Source: Phymatolithon calcareum (taxonomy: Eukaryota; Rhodophyta; Florideophyceae; Hapalidiales). From it: DNA of 64,000 bases. Of the stretch, positions 1 to 12,010 are shown one piece after another (positions within the stretch are counted from its first letter, which is position 1; every line of letters starts with the position of its first letter). Position numbers and translations under genes: made by a program. The DNA lies in NCBI GenBank assembly GCA_977006965.1, contig OZ345378.1, positions 1,984,001 to 2,048,000 of the forward strand, given 5' to 3'. Under the pieces are notes generated by a model, which saw only the letters and a program-made list of their open reading frames with translations, had not been told where the DNA came from and ran no database searches.

Positions 1-155
1 CACTTCTGGATGCATCATGTTCAACTATTGCCCTTTCAAATTTCGGGCCTTGTCATATCCTACATGCATAAGGGGGATATGTGTTGATTTATTTTAAAAG
101 CTCCCAAGGCCTCTCTTGAAGAGTAACAGGGCCGCTTTCGCACGATTTTCTAAGC

Positions 156-1198
156 TCACGTAGTTTGACTATTCAGCATATCCTTGATTCGTCTTTCTCT
201 CCCAACAAGTGCTCTAGTGAGTCGCTTACATTCATTTTCAATTTCAGGACTAATCTTGGATGAAGATAGAATGCGTTGGAGCGCGACCAGCTCAATCACG
301 GCTGTGACACCAAAGTATGCACCAAGTACTGATTTTCTCCAAAGAGGTGCTCTATTGAATATCAACCTTAGGCATCGCAACCGTGTAGATTTTTCTCTTA
401 CGCGGAGAACCATCGGTAGATTGTTCGAATCATTTGGTATCTCGAGCGATCTTCCCTCTTCTTCCTCCGCCCATAACTCAATTATTTCTATTCGTCGCCC
501 TTTCTTTGAGACTGAGTCCTCCTTGGCTTTATCGAGAGCTTGCTGCAGATCTTCATATTTCTTGAGGCACTCTATGTTCTTGGTTGCCTCCATAATGTCT
601 TCATCTCTCACAGAATACTCATCTGCTTCGTCGAGGCGCTTCTTCTGTCTCACTAGACTCGCAGACAACCTTTCTGCTTGGTGTCTTCTCCTCATTGCAG
701 GTGGTTCTAGTCGGCACAGAACTCGCATTCTTCCATGGCGGTGCTGGGCATATGTCCAAAAAACATACTTGAAGAACAAACCTTCTGTAGATTCGATTAC
801 TGATTGTAATCGCTTTGTCAGAGGCGAGACGTGGAGTGCATACTCCCACTTTGGCAAAATAAGGGACTTGAAGATTCTAATGCATGTCACAGGCTGAAAG
901 CCTCGAACATTGACTCCAATTTCCCGCTGTTTGTGTATGCGCCCCACTTCATTTCGTACTCTTGATAACGCCATGTCGTCTGTTACGCCTTTGTGGCTCA
1001 TGCTTACACCGAGATACGAGAGCCTCCAAGCTTGATGAAGAACTCGACCCGCAATGTGCAAGGTGTGATCCTTAGTCCCTTGTATTTAAGGATCTCTCTC
1101 TTTCCTGGCTTTGTGTTCCAGATCATACCATTTTCCTTCGCCCAGGTAGTCCCTATATCAAGTAGCCTCTGTATTCCTTCTCCATCCTTTGATTGCAG
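156..1198 (-). pseudogene. LINE ORF2 C-terminal part (after the RT active site)
   Basis: This continues the reverse transcriptase frame beyond the TAG at 1199. It first stays in the ORF2 frame for about 60 codons and then resumes in a shifted frame, open from 1061 to 156. The shifted part begins near LSYLGVSMSHKG, a typical segment after the YADD box in LINE reverse transcriptases, and contains ILPKWEYALHVSPLT. A very similar block (LLHPRWEYAKHLTPWT) occurs in the plus-strand LINE at 15.7 kb, which confirms the family relation. The remainder is basic and helical and has no recognised domain. No zinc knuckle is seen at this C-terminus. Confidence 0.75.
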
Positions 1199-3163
1199 CT
1201 AGACATCGTCAGCGAACAGTTGCGCCGGATTTTCAGAGACGTCGCTGTGGACTCTGGAGACCGCTTCCGCGAATGTGTCCACGAAGATATTGTACAGGCA
1301 CGGGCTCAGTGGGGACCCTTGATGTACTCCTAGATCGATAATGCACCATCTTCGTGTATGATCGCATGCTGACGCAACCCACGAGGGTTTCAGAAGATAT
1401 GCCACCATCCTTGTTATTTCGTCGGGTGCCTTCTGCGCGAGTCTTTTCATGAGGATGTTTCGTGGCACCTTGTCATATGCTGCAGAGAGGTCAAGAACCG
1501 CGACAAAAGGATGCCTATTTTTCATGGCACATTTTGCACGGAGTATCGCAATATATGTGCTCTTGTCTTTTCGGAAACCTAGATGGGCACTGTTGAAACG
1601 GTAGTGTTCCCTTATGTATGAGTCGAGTGCGGAATCGATGTTTTTCCTGGCTTGACTTAATAGCGATATAGGTCTGTAGTTCGCTGCAACATGGGGTGGG
1701 CCTTTCTTGCACAGAGGGATGAGAGTAGCTTGACGCCACGCTCGCGGAAGACATTTGAGCCTCCCACATGTCTCCCATGAGGCTATCAATATACTCAATC
1801 CGGCTTCCTTATTCGCATACATCATTTCAACTGCCACTCCGTCAGGGCCGACCGCCTTCCCTTTTGGTGCTCGGTTGAATGCCCTAGTAATGTGCCGTCT
1901 CATTGCCCTGTTGACTGTAAAAGCCTTTAGTGGCACATTCCAGTCTTTTTCAGGCTTGCACACATTAGAAATATACGCAGAGAATTTGCTTGGATGTACT
2001 GGAGCTCCGATTGCCTTGTTCGACCCTTTCCTTCTTGTTTTTGACTTCACAATTTTGCTTGCAACGTTGGCTGCCTCTGTGGGACCCAGTTCTTCCACTC
2101 CATCAAGGTATCTTTCAAACTGCTCACGTTTCGCTTTTCTTACTTTCTTTTGGATTTGTGTCTTAATTTCTCGGAGGGCAAGCCGGTCCTTTTCAGGGTC
2201 GGTTCTTTTGTAAATCTTGTACAATCGAGTTCGTTTCTTGGCTAGTTTGTCGAGCTCATTGTTCCAAAAGGTCTTGTATCTTGACGGCCTGGGCCTAGAG
2301 GACGTCCATGGCTGTATACGATTCTTCGAAAACCTTTCGTACCATTTGTCCAAGTCTTGTTTGCGATTGCAGGCTTGCAGTTGCTCCAGCATCATCGGCG
2401 CCCACTTGGACATTTCTTCTTTTGCCTTGGCTGCTTTTGCTACGCTTCGCCTGGCGGACTTAGAAACAATTGTCTGTCTTTTCCCAGGAACAATCCTGTT
2501 GCTGATGACTCTCTTTGCCACCGGAATGTGTTCGGTGACGCCTTCCCACATTCCGTTGACCAGTTCAGGTACCTCTGCTTCTAAACATTTTGTCATGAAA
2601 ATATCAATATTGCTCTTCCCCTGTCTGGAGACAAAAGTAGGACTTGTTGCAGTCCTTACTCTCCAGTTGAACTTTGCAGCCCACGAGACAACCTTGTTTC
2701 CTCGCCAGTTACCCACGCGGTCCCAGTGCCTATGTCTTGCATTGAAGTCGCCCATCACTAGCGACTTCCCTCTGCAGTGTTGGTGAATGAATTTGAGACA
2801 TTCGTCATATTCCTTGTGACTAGCAAGGGGGGAGATGTACACAACGGCGACGGCAATGTCCATTACATTAGCAATTACCACCTGGAACATTCGTGTAGCC
2901 ATTTTCCCAAGAATTCTTGTCGGAGTTCCGGGCTTAGTCAGTAAAGCAACTCCTCCTCTTGGTCGTTTCCCAGGCCCCTGAGGGCGGGTTGCGCAAATTT
3001 GGTCGTAATTCACCCTGATCGCCGTGTCTTCTTTCTGAAACGTCTCCATCAGTCCAAGAACTTGCATATGGAAATTTTCCATTAATTGGTCGACCATCGT
3101 GGGCGTCTCCGCTGAGCCGCCCACGTTGAAAGTGGAAAATAATATTCTATTTCCAAAAATCAT
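1199..3163 (-). pseudogene. LINE ORF2: apurinic-type endonuclease plus reverse transcriptase, interrupted by TAG
   Basis: This is a 654-codon open frame starting at an ATG that overlaps the ORF1 stop. Residues 1-215 form the endonuclease: N13 in FNVGG, catalytic E40 in GLMETF, D139 and N141 in GDFNARH, SNIDIF at 184-189, and TEH at 210-212, where most relatives have SDH. A basic linker follows. The reverse transcriptase occupies roughly residues 430-654, with NYRPISLL, LDLSAAYDKVP (first catalytic Asp), HQGSPLSP and finally FADD (the two catalytic Asp). A TAG stop follows one codon after FADD. The copy keeps all polymerase active-site residues but loses the thumb and C-terminus, so it should not be active. 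Confidence 0.9.
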
Positions 3164-4451
3164 GACATCTCGATTCCTTCAGCGTCCCTGTGCGATGCTG
3201 GTGTGGGTATCGGCCTGGCAATATCTTCATCGTTGGGTACATCATTTTCATTCACGCTTCGCTTAGGTGCTGATTCACTCATCACGCTCTTTTCTGGTTC
3301 CAGGTTTTTCACTTGCAGTTCGGCATTATCGTTGGAATGTTCAAGATCTTCCCTTGCTCTATTCCCGTCGCTACCCATCAAAGTTCCGTCTCTTTCGATG
3401 GCCATCGAAGCCAGATGTGGTTCGATGCCTTCTTTGGGGTCTTTCGAAAACTCTGCGCTCTCATTGCACGCGGACATACTTCTAACTTCGCTATCAGAAT
3501 GCTTGTGGGTACCCACCGGATTCACCTTCGGAGTCCCTTTCTCAAGGGCTTCTATCTCATCTTCTGCCATTTTCTGGTTGTTCCTGTTCCACTTTCGTGT
3601 CTGAAAGTCTCCAGTATATCGGGCACATTTCTTCATTCTCTTCTTTATAGCCCATAAGTTCTTCATTACGCGATCTCATTCTGAAAGAACTGTCTTTTTG
3701 GCTATTGAATCTTTGAAGAGATGGTACTCTTTCTCGTGCCTTAGCCCAGATGCCTTCATTGTCGCTATGACTCTGTCGCTAAAGTGCTGACTAGTCAAGA
3801 TTTCCAGTCTGAACTTTCCGATGAACGAGATCCCTAGAACCGCCCTTGCAGGTAGCACTTGAATCATTTCCTTGTATAGCTCGACTTCGTCCATTCTTTC
3901 CATTCCTGTGAAGTAGAGCGGAACTATCTCACTGGGGCGGGCTTTCGTTATATTTCCCCTTATGGCATTTGAAAATTTGATCACTTTCGAGCTGATATGG
4001 CTTTCAAAATGTGTCGGTGTCGTACGCTTGAGCTCTGCGACTGCAGCATACGAAAGAGGTGCGGGCTCTGGGATCCGATCTGTATTCTTTCGCAAATCAG
4101 GCATATCATTACCTCCAAAATTGTTTTCTTGTCCGGACGGGTTGTGGGAAGAAATTTCGTGTACCGCCGGTGAGACGTTAACACATCTCGTGACGTCTTC
4201 ATGTTGCGTCTCCTGCGGTGTGATACCTTGTCAATATGTTCAGACTCATTACTTCTGCGCATGGTTCTCACTTGTGCTTCTACGAGTGTCATCCTTTCGC
4301 AAACTTCAGTCAAAGTTTTCATCATCGTGTAAATTTTCTTCAGTATGGTATCGGTATCCGCACTTCCCTGCGCCTGCCTACATGCATAAGCGTCACGCAC
4401 GAACATGATATGAAATGCGAACCTGATTTTCAATCTCGTTACATCGTCCAT
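3160..4451 (-). pseudogene. LINE ORF1 (nucleic-acid-binding-type protein), broken
   Basis: Three open pieces belong to one ORF1. The N-terminal piece (4451-3981, ATG start) contains a short heptad-like segment around TILKKIYTMMKTLTEVCERM. After a frameshift near 4100 the middle piece (4104-3676) contains VLGISFIGKFRLEIL, a core that recurs as VWGFDFIGTSVLEVV in the LINE at 18 kb. The last piece (3666-3160) is acidic and Ser-rich. It is in the same frame as the middle piece, separated only by a TGA at 3676-3678, consistent with CGA to TGA. ORF1 ends in TGA overlapping the ORF2 ATG. Zinc knuckles are absent. Assignment as ORF1 rests on position and on the repeated core. Confidence 0.7.
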
Positions 4452-5119
4452 CCGAGAGCTAAATTACTAATTTTCGACTTTTTGATACTCCTGTCGCACA
4501 GCGAACTGAGTCTGCAACAGAAAAAGCTCAGCACTGAAAGGAGTAAGCGAAAACGTGCATGATTAGACGCCCTGAAAAGCTAACAATCGAACGCACGAAA
4601 TATCAACGGAAATGGGCAGTGAGCTTGCCAGAACTGCTTGAAGAACGAAAATCGCATAATGAAGGCCGAGAATTCTGAGCTGGGGGACAAGAGATATTGG
4701 AAAATTCAGTTTCATATTCAGGAGAGCGAACTGTTGGCATTGCGACAGAAGTGTCTGAATTTGTGGTGCAAAACGTATAGTAGAAGTAGATAAACCCGTT
4801 CTACGGGCCTCATGTCGCATAGTAGCTATAACCATCCGCGAAGACCCATGGAGAAGAAATTTGAAAATACGACAAATCACGGTTTGCGAGGCCGAAAAGC
4901 CAGTATTCCCGATATCATCCATGGTTCTAGTTCGTATTGGCTAGACTTTTCTCTTCATAGCTTTGTATAGTGAATCTGCGACTATTAAATTCTTGAAGTT
5001 GAACAGGCGACTAAGCTTTCTCTAAGAAGCACACTGTCAAATAATTTTGTAAACATCCATCAGAATTCTCGTTCCCAAAATTACGAAAGGTAACCAACTT
5101 GATGCTTGCAAACAGTGTG
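4452..5119. other. No gene recognised
   Basis: This stretch lies upstream of the LINE and may include its 5' untranslated region. The open frames are short with no recognisable motif. No tRNA, tandem repeat or hairpin of note was seen. Confidence 0.4.
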
Positions 5120-5963
5120 TCATTTCCAGGAACTGCGATAAGAATGACATTCCATGGGTGGTAGATTCAAGTCCGATTTTCGATTTTGCTCCTGGTCAGT
5201 TAGCTCATCAGCTTTTGTACGTTCCAAAATTTCGGACACCGTTGTGGACTGGTATTGCAGACCGAACTCCAGTGTACTTTCACTCCAGGTAGTGTCCTTG
5301 TGGCGCAGTATGAGCATGGTATCATGGTTTGTTGTAGTTGGTGTGCTCCGTGCAAGGAGGATGACACGACTCGAGACGGACTCCTGAGACTCTCCGTCAC
5401 GTAGGACTCCGGTGAGTTGCATAGCAAGAACAGCACCAAATTTTTTGAGTTCGCGATACGCTCCAGCCAACAATGTTTGCTGATACGCGAAGGGCCTGGC
5501 AAATATCAGCGTACTTGTCAAATATGGAATCAAGTCTCTCACATCTCGCGGAATCGGTGTGCATGGCGCAAAAATCAGATGGGTAAACTGTGCAGGTGAT
5601 TGCAGTGTTTAGAGTACAGGCGCGTATGAAATAACAAAAATCGGCGAGCGTCACATCAGATGCTTTCTATCTGAGCATTCCTTGCTTGAATGTGCTAGCA
5701 GGCCTTAGTACTGTAGTTGCACACATGAGAAATTGGTTCAGTGCGCATGACTTCCAGGCATTGGCAGATGCAAAAATAAGAACTCGTTCGAGGTATTCAT
5801 TCTCTTCCCTGGACTGTTCATTCGCGTGTAACAATTCAATAGAATATACCAACTGTAAGAGACGCGAAACTTGGCCAGATAGCGAGTTAATTTGCTGAGA
5901 TAATCGCGAATGGGCTCTCACGCCATTGCCTAGAGCAATATTTTGGACGCGGCTCGCATCCAT
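5120..5963 (-). pseudogene. Unrecognised broken reading frame (helical protein)
   Basis: Three minus-strand frames follow one another: 5963-5667 (ATG start), 5654-5397 and 5542-5120. The first contains a helical segment (RLSQQINSLSGQVSRLLQL) and the last a charged tail. Read in series they look like one coding sequence with two frame changes, either indels or missed introns. No family is recognised. It lies downstream of two other broken minus-strand frames (6815-7476 and 7538-8522) and could be the end of the same gene. Confidence 0.3.
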
Positions 5964-6814
5964 GAGGGATGGATTCTAGGTCTGCTCGCATCGCCAACGG
6001 ACTGAAGAGTGCTGCCTTCGATACATATAATAGCCATGAAATTGGAGCCACCGAACTTAGAAGGTGTAATTCTAATGGAGGAGAGGGTGAAAAGGCCGAC
6101 ATTTGAGCTTTTTCAGTTCCACATTTAGAGAATTGCGGACGATTTTCCGTAACCAATACAGGGAGGTGACAAAAGTTAAAGCAGATGGAGCCTACAGCCA
6201 TCAAAGAAGCCTGGATCATCAACTTACTGCGTGCAGTGCCCAATGGGTTAAAGAGGCGTAAAACTTAATAGACGAAGTTGAAGAAGGCATGAGGAGATTC
6301 CAGTACCGCATGAGCAGAGACCCATCGGGACTTGCACCACGAATTACGGCTCTACGCCGGGAAATGAATTCGAAAATGAAAGTTTGGTGCGTCATTCATC
6401 TGATCCTCATGGTTATGCTACAAAAGACAATGATACGCTGCAGCAAGATCCGTGTCTTGGAATGAAATCGGAAGGAAAAGCTTCAAGTGGCACAGATGCT
6501 CTGATTATTCATCGAGATTTGAACAAAGAGAACAGGCAATTCACGAGAAGGTCCGAATGGAATGTTCAAACCGAGGTTGATGGATTGTTGGGCCATGAAA
6601 TTTTTGCGGACGAACCGCAGAACTTTATGAATTAGTGGCTGACTGGAAGTGGATGTTGCAGCAGGTGTAGCAGTGATGAGGGAGCACGCGAAAGGCCATT
6701 ATACCGAAAAACCGATGCAAAGTAACTGGAGAGTTTTGTGGACATTGATTATGACCAACGGCAGTCGTAAACTTAGCAAAGACCTCTATCAGTCCATAAG
6801 ACATCTCGTTTCTG
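5964..6814. other. No gene recognised
   Basis: Short open frames occur on both strands (for example 6384-6635 plus and 6243-5887 minus), but none has a recognisable motif or clear continuity with its neighbours. Confidence 0.35.
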
Positions 6815-7476
6815 TTATCTCGGATACGACCGCGATGCAGTGGAAAAAGGCTGCAAATGATGACGGTATTGGAGAACAAGGATCTGTAACGAATACAAGT
6901 GTACTTCTGCACTTTTAACGCTAGATCTTATCAGGCCGATTGTCTGATATCTACTGAGGGCAAGGGCAGTGGATATTTCTTTCGCAGTCGATGTAACAAA
7001 GGCGAAAATGGAGACCAGGTCCGCGACGAGAGAAGCGATGGTCACAGTCGGGATTATTCTCCCTTCAGACTTCGCCAGAGCGGATATGGCCTCCCCTAGC
7101 GTATGGGACGAAATGCTTTCCACATCCTTATGCTTAGAGATGAATGGCGGAAACATGCTAAACCAACCGAGCATAATACCAATGAATTGGTGTATAGTTT
7201 CGCAATGGTCAGCAACTATTCTAGCCGGATATCGAATGGAAGGGAAAATGACATCAATAGAGTTACAAATCGCAGGATTGAGGAAACGAATTGCGCACGA
7301 TGCTTGCATATTGCTTCAAAATACATGCTGCCATCTATCCCAGATATGTCAATGGTGCTTTCAGACAATCTGGGGCCATGGTGTTCATTTGTAAAAGCAT
7401 CCGATTCCTGTGCGGAGGGACGTAGTGTTTCCATGCCACGTGTGTGCTTTTCGTCCTTGTAATCATCGGACGACAT
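6815..7476 (-). pseudogene. Unrecognised membrane-protein-like frame, one frameshift
   Basis: An ATG at 7474-7476 opens a frame running to 7216. A second frame (to 6815) takes over around 7250-7290. The joined product would have a charged N-terminus and at least two hydrophobic stretches (around FIGIMLGWFSMFPPFI and IASLVADLVSIFAFV). The ATG lies 62 bp below the stop of the frame at 7538-8522, so the two could be tandem genes or parts of one. No family is recognised, and the frameshift could instead be an intron. Confidence 0.35.
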
Positions 7477-7537
7477 CTCTCGCTAGCATTTCCGCAGCCT
7501 TGTGAGTGTAGCGCTCTGTCTTTGCTTCACACCGGGC

Positions 7538-8522
7538 TCAGCGAGATCCCACAGACACAGTGGCAGTGTTTGAGCTTGAGCTGTCTAGTACCCTGTGCGT
7601 AACTTCTCCGAGCGCAAACTTTTCAATAGGTTGCAGGTCCTCGCCTATGGCCTTCTGAATCAAACTACGAAGCGCGAGTAAAACTATATGAATTACGCGT
7701 AGCGCAAGAGCACTGCAAGCGAGTACAGCGTAAAAGACTTCCACGATGTACATGTGAACAAGAATGGTCATCGAAACGCGGTGTATATTGAACTGCTCTG
7801 TGAACTGAATCTCCAAGAAAGATAATGAGACTTCCCGGTACAGTCCATCAACGTTACTCACATCGGCAGGGCGAAGCGCGGTTTTTCGAAGCTTCAGCTT
7901 GCCATTAATGCACCTAAACCTGTCCAGCAAAGTTTCCTCGAAAGCTTTCACATTCATTCGCTTTTTTCGCTTTCTTGTCCGTAGTTCTGCCCGTGCGTGC
8001 TTTAGGAATGTCCCAGACTGTTCCAGTACCAAATGCAGGCACAATTTGTCGGTGATATGAATGTTAAACCCGCCTAATCGTGCAATCCGATACGCTGTCG
8101 AACTCGTTAATAGCCTCAATGATGAATAAAAACGTCGAGAAAATCAACTGTTGAGATTTCAGGCACCCATCAATTAGTAATCCAAGGAAAAGTGAACGGA
8201 GAGAGTCCAAAGCCTGCTTTCGCTCGCCCCGGACGGGGTTCCTGCTCAATGCATCATTTACACGTGCTTCTGCAGTTTTCGGTCGTTTTGATCCCTCCTT
8301 TGCCAGCGAAATAACAATGTGCTTCTCCACAAATTCGACGATGGGCTCCAAATTCGATAACGCATTTATCAGGCTTCCGAAAGATTTATCCGCGCAGGAG
8401 GGTCTTTTTCTTTTTTTCAAAGTCGTTTGACCGGGCGGCCAGAGCAATTGCAACAGTAGTGCTACTAATACTCCAAGACCATAACGTGCTAATTCGTCCT
8501 GCAAACTTAGTCTCTTTGTCAT
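7538..8522 (-). pseudogene. Unrecognised membrane-associated protein, one frameshift
   Basis: The frame opens at ATG 8520-8522. It has an N-terminal hydrophobic segment (LGVLVALLLQLLW), a basic patch, and a long hydrophobic helix ending LIFSTFLFIIEAI. Around 8095 coding potential moves to another frame that stays open to 7538. That part has a Lys/Arg-rich segment (RTRKRKKRM) and a further hydrophobic stretch (about 7650-7780). The overlap of the two frames at 8064-8119 indicates a single indel, or possibly a short intron. Total length would be about 325 residues. No family is recognised. Confidence 0.4.
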
Positions 8523-11049
8523 TGCGAGTCTTCAAAAAGTACATAATCGAAAATCCTGAAATGTCTCCGAGCTTTCAGCGAATACTGCTCATTGCACTCT
8601 GCATACCCGCCGGAATCCAGAATTTAAGTTTCGGAAATTTGTCCACGAAGCAAAGCACTGTGAGTATCAAAAGTTATTTCACAAGCGGCGGCTGATATTG
8701 GTCGCGCTCGCATAATTCAAAGAGGTATTCAATACTTCGTTGTTCCGAAATATCACGTTTCGGCGAATCGGAGAATCTGCCAGTACTGGGAGCGCTATGT
8801 GACGATCAGGGTCTGGTATTGGACAGAGAAGTGTGTTCGGCAGACAACTTCCAAGACACATCTTCGAGAAACATTCCAAATTCAGTTCCAATGCTGCTGA
8901 TAGCGGTACTTTGCTGTCCGAGACAGGTGTTGATTTTGTTTCGATTCGTCTAATTTCAACCATCACCTGACTTTAATATGAATCCCCGACTTCTTCACTC
9001 GTTTTTGAGAGATTTACCTCCACCATAGCCGATGCAGGCACTGAAATTTCTGCACGCAGAGAATCTGGAGCCGGAGCAGCTCCACGATTGGACGCTGCAA
9101 GCATAGCAGGTACAATAGGAATATCGACGACTCTGTGATTTCCCAAATTCGTTTCCAGCAGTCTCGTCTTCCTTCGGGAGAAAAGGAGCAGAACTTAGCC
9201 GTAGAACGAAAAATCAGACGGGTGGAAGTCGAAGAGCCCGCGTGTCAAACGTTCAAGGCTGTCAGTCCCCGAAGAATGTGATCTGTTGTGGACAGCTGTC
9301 CACGACAGAAAAGAGATGTAATCAATGCACGCCAGGACATCTCTAACATCTCTAATATGACATGCAATATCTGCCCATTGTTTTTCGAGCTTACGTTGAG
9401 CGCGAAACTATTTAAATCTTCCTCCGACAGTCTCCCGAACATCTAGAAAACTGAGTCTCCATATTTCATCATGCGTTTGTACGCCGCATTCAAGTTGTCT
9501 TTGTCCACAATACTGCGATCTTGTCCTGGCATATGTCTCTTTTTTGCGCCTTTGATTTACTCCGAGCTCCACCTTATAAGTTCCGGTAAGTGACATCTGA
9601 TTCTTTCTCTCTGAAATCCACATTACTTTCACGAATTATCAACAACGATGTAGATACTGACAATAATATCTGCCTTGTTCTTTTCCTATGCTGTTCTTGT
9701 CTACAAACACCAAAGAGGTCGATCATTTCTTTCACCGAAACATCTCATTTTCCCCCAGTATCGTCGATCCAATGTGCATTGTGTCTGTGTCGTCTGATCT
9801 TCGAGCACATTTTGCGATGCTAAGTGCGAAATAGCATGAAAAAGACACTTCCTGTTCAAAAAACCTTCGCTTTCAATTTTGTGTCTGCGAAAACTAGTTA
9901 TGAAATCAACATAGAATTCCTCGCCATTCCTTTTCTCAAAATTGAGATTCCTCCTTGACATGATCGATAGTCACTGCCTAGAAAACTTCTAGTCCTCGTT
10001 CTTACAACCTAAAAGGCCTTCAAATTTTCTCTGCCAACTTTTCTGGTTCCTTGTAAACACTCAAAATGTTCGAAGTTCGTGCCCGATATGTTTCTTCGTG
10101 TAGATTTCAAAACTATTGTCAAAGAACTTTCAACTCATTGCATGGCCTTTCCAGATGTGCGTAGTAGGGGTTCCAAGTCCAGCACCAATTGTACTTCACA
10201 ATGATGGCCTCGCAATTCCTTCATGCATGACTTTCGTACTAAAACGTAACGGGTTTCAGACTTCTCAATCTAAGAATTTGCACCTCAATCCTTTCTTCGG
10301 CTTGCGAGATTTTCCGGCTCCCGGTATTCTGAAAATTGAAAACTCACTAAGTGCAAGCAGCCCCAGCTTTGAATTTCGTCATCAATCATATCTAGATTCA
10401 CCATCCAATAACTTTAAAGCTATGGAATTCGACCTGTTTTGAACATCGTGCTCCTCCAGTGTGCGGTTTTATTCCAAACATAATACCGAACTTTTGACGA
10501 CCTTGATTTCACGGCGTCCAATGGCCTAGCTCCCCAGAAAAGTCTATCTGTTTCTTCTTACTAGAGTTCCCGCAGACCGTCCCGAAATTCTGAGGAACCT
10601 CCTCCCGGAAAAGCACCGCTTGCCGGAGAACCGGATTGTCGTATTTGTAGCCGTAAGATAGCATCGATACTACTACAAAAGACTATGAAAGGTACGTAGG
10701 TGGTCAACAGAAAAAGCAGGCTGCCAACTCGAAATCTCACCTGTCAAACTTCGGCCGAAAAATCAGATATCGCACAAGTCCTCGTAGGAAAACGGAGATC
10801 CAGTGTACCAAGAGCTGCTTACGCTGTCCATTGCTTTACGCACGGTTCACGTCTAGGTTCAGACACGTTCCGAAGTGCTTGCCTCCGTGTGAACGCGTCT
10901 GCAAGCTCTAGATGCGTGTGCTGGAGATCAAGGTATCTTCGGCGTCCTGGCTGATATAGGGATTTCGATCGGCGATTTTCGGACTCTGAAGCAGTTTCTG
11001 GCGACTGTTCTCTCCGATGAGACTGTAACGAATGCTTTCAATCATGTAC
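8523..11049. other. No gene recognised; AT-rich then increasingly GC-rich
   Basis: Small frames occur on both strands (for example 8966-8679 and 9632-9245 minus, 10116-10442 plus) without motifs. From about 10780 composition becomes GC-rich, leading into the tandem repeats that follow. No RNA gene or element terminus was seen. Confidence 0.35.
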
Positions 11050-11500
11050 CGCGTGGCTCCGCGTTTTCAACTGCCCCCGGATGTGCGCGCACGTAAATCT
11101 AAGGCACAGTATCTCGGCCTCTCCTAGCGTAGCGCCGCGTGGCGCAACCCGGCGAGAGTTTCGCCTAGAAATCATCCGGAAGACGTCCTTGGCCCAGTTG
11201 TCCCGCGCCTAATAGTGCTTCCAGGCGACCACCGGTTGTGGCGCCCGGACACTTTCTGGCGACTTAGGTTGTCGAGGGAGCGACTTAGTGCGTGGCCGCT
11301 CCTCAACTGCCACTGGTTGCGGCTCGAGACTGTGTCGAGAGACTTGGCTCGGGACGAGAATCATTCGCGCGGCGCTGCTTCTCGACTGCCTCTGGTTACG
11401 GCTGCAAGACAGTCTTTACCGAAGTCGATCAAGGCCGGCCTGTCATCGCGCGCGGTCGCTTTCCGACCGCCACTGGATGTGCCGCCGGGACATAACAAAG
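11050..11500 (+). repeat. Degenerate tandem repeat, period about 80 bp
   Basis: A core similar to CTGCCACTGGTTGCGGC recurs with its C[AT]C[TC]GG element at 11230, 11311, 11390 and 11471 (spacing 81, 79, 81). A preceding GCGTGGC/GCTN element recurs at about 11051, 11136, 11214, 11290, 11369 and 11450. Copies are diverged and GC-rich compared with the surroundings. A plus-strand frame (11215-11601) is open through the repeats but shows no recognised domain, so coding is not claimed. Confidence 0.6.
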
Positions 11501-11717
11501 GGTATCGATTCATGCGGGTCACCGGCTGTTGTTGTCTTGTAGAGGCGTGTATGCCATCATGGTTCGTCTGCACGCAGTGTACGATCTCAAGAGGTAGGTG
11601 ATGGCAGGATTGAGGTGGCCAAATTTGAGAAGATCGCCACACCTCCGCACCGTCTCTCGGCTTGCTGCTCCAATAAAAGACGTTTTTCTAAAACGGTATA
11701 ATACAACTTCTCATTGT

Positions 11718-12010
11718 TCAGAAATTGATTTCGTCTAGTGGTTTCACTCGGGATAATTTCTCTGCAGTCTTGATGTCCACTCGTCCAATAAACTTGCGTC
11801 TAGAGGCAGAGCATCCACCACAGCGCAGCAATAGGTATTCAATTGTGTCGCTACAGCCGGTATTACACACCTTGCGCACTGAATCGAACTCCATTGCATC
11901 CTATTTTTGTCATCGATAGTAGAGTTCTGTTAAAAATGTGTTCTTATGACGTTTGAGGAAGAAATAATGCCTCTTGACAGACTCCGGGCGAAGATTACGG
12001 TACAATAAAA
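11718..12010 (-). pseudogene. LINE ORF2 C-terminal remnant with zinc-knuckle-like motif
   Basis: On the minus strand, upstream of the stop at 11718-11720, the frame contains CNTGCSDTIEYLLLRC. This is a Cys-Cys-(Tyr)-Cys pattern at the place where many LINE proteins carry a C-terminal CCHC knuckle; Tyr replaces the His. Upstream in the same frame, after two stops, is a basic stretch (RPESVKRHYFFLKRHKN). The rest of the element is missing or too diverged to see. It belongs to a different LINE lineage from the copy at 60-4451, which lacks this knuckle. Confidence 0.5.

Larger units (their letters stand above)
60..4451 (-). mobile_element. Non-LTR retrotransposon (LINE-1 of this window), nearly full length
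   Basis: A two-ORF LINE lies on the minus strand. ORF1 (about 3160-4451) is followed by ORF2 (about 156-3163), which encodes an endonuclease/exonuclease/phosphatase-type endonuclease and a reverse transcriptase. ORF1 and ORF2 overlap by the four bases ATGA. The 3' end shows a minus-strand AATAAA at 88-93, and the same tail sequence recurs at about 59955-60030. Lesions are few: a frameshift and a TGA in ORF1, and a TAG plus frameshifts in ORF2. The copy is therefore defective but fairly young. The exact ends and target-site duplication were not found. The clade is not assigned; no RNase H domain was seen. Confidence 0.88.

Noticed and set aside
184-897. 237-codon plus-strand open frame
   Set aside because: It is the antisense shadow of the LINE ORF2 C-terminus; it has no motif of its own.
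11215-11601. 128-codon plus-strand frame through the 80-bp repeats
   Set aside because: It is open but without domain or start context; GC-rich repeats often keep frames open by chance.
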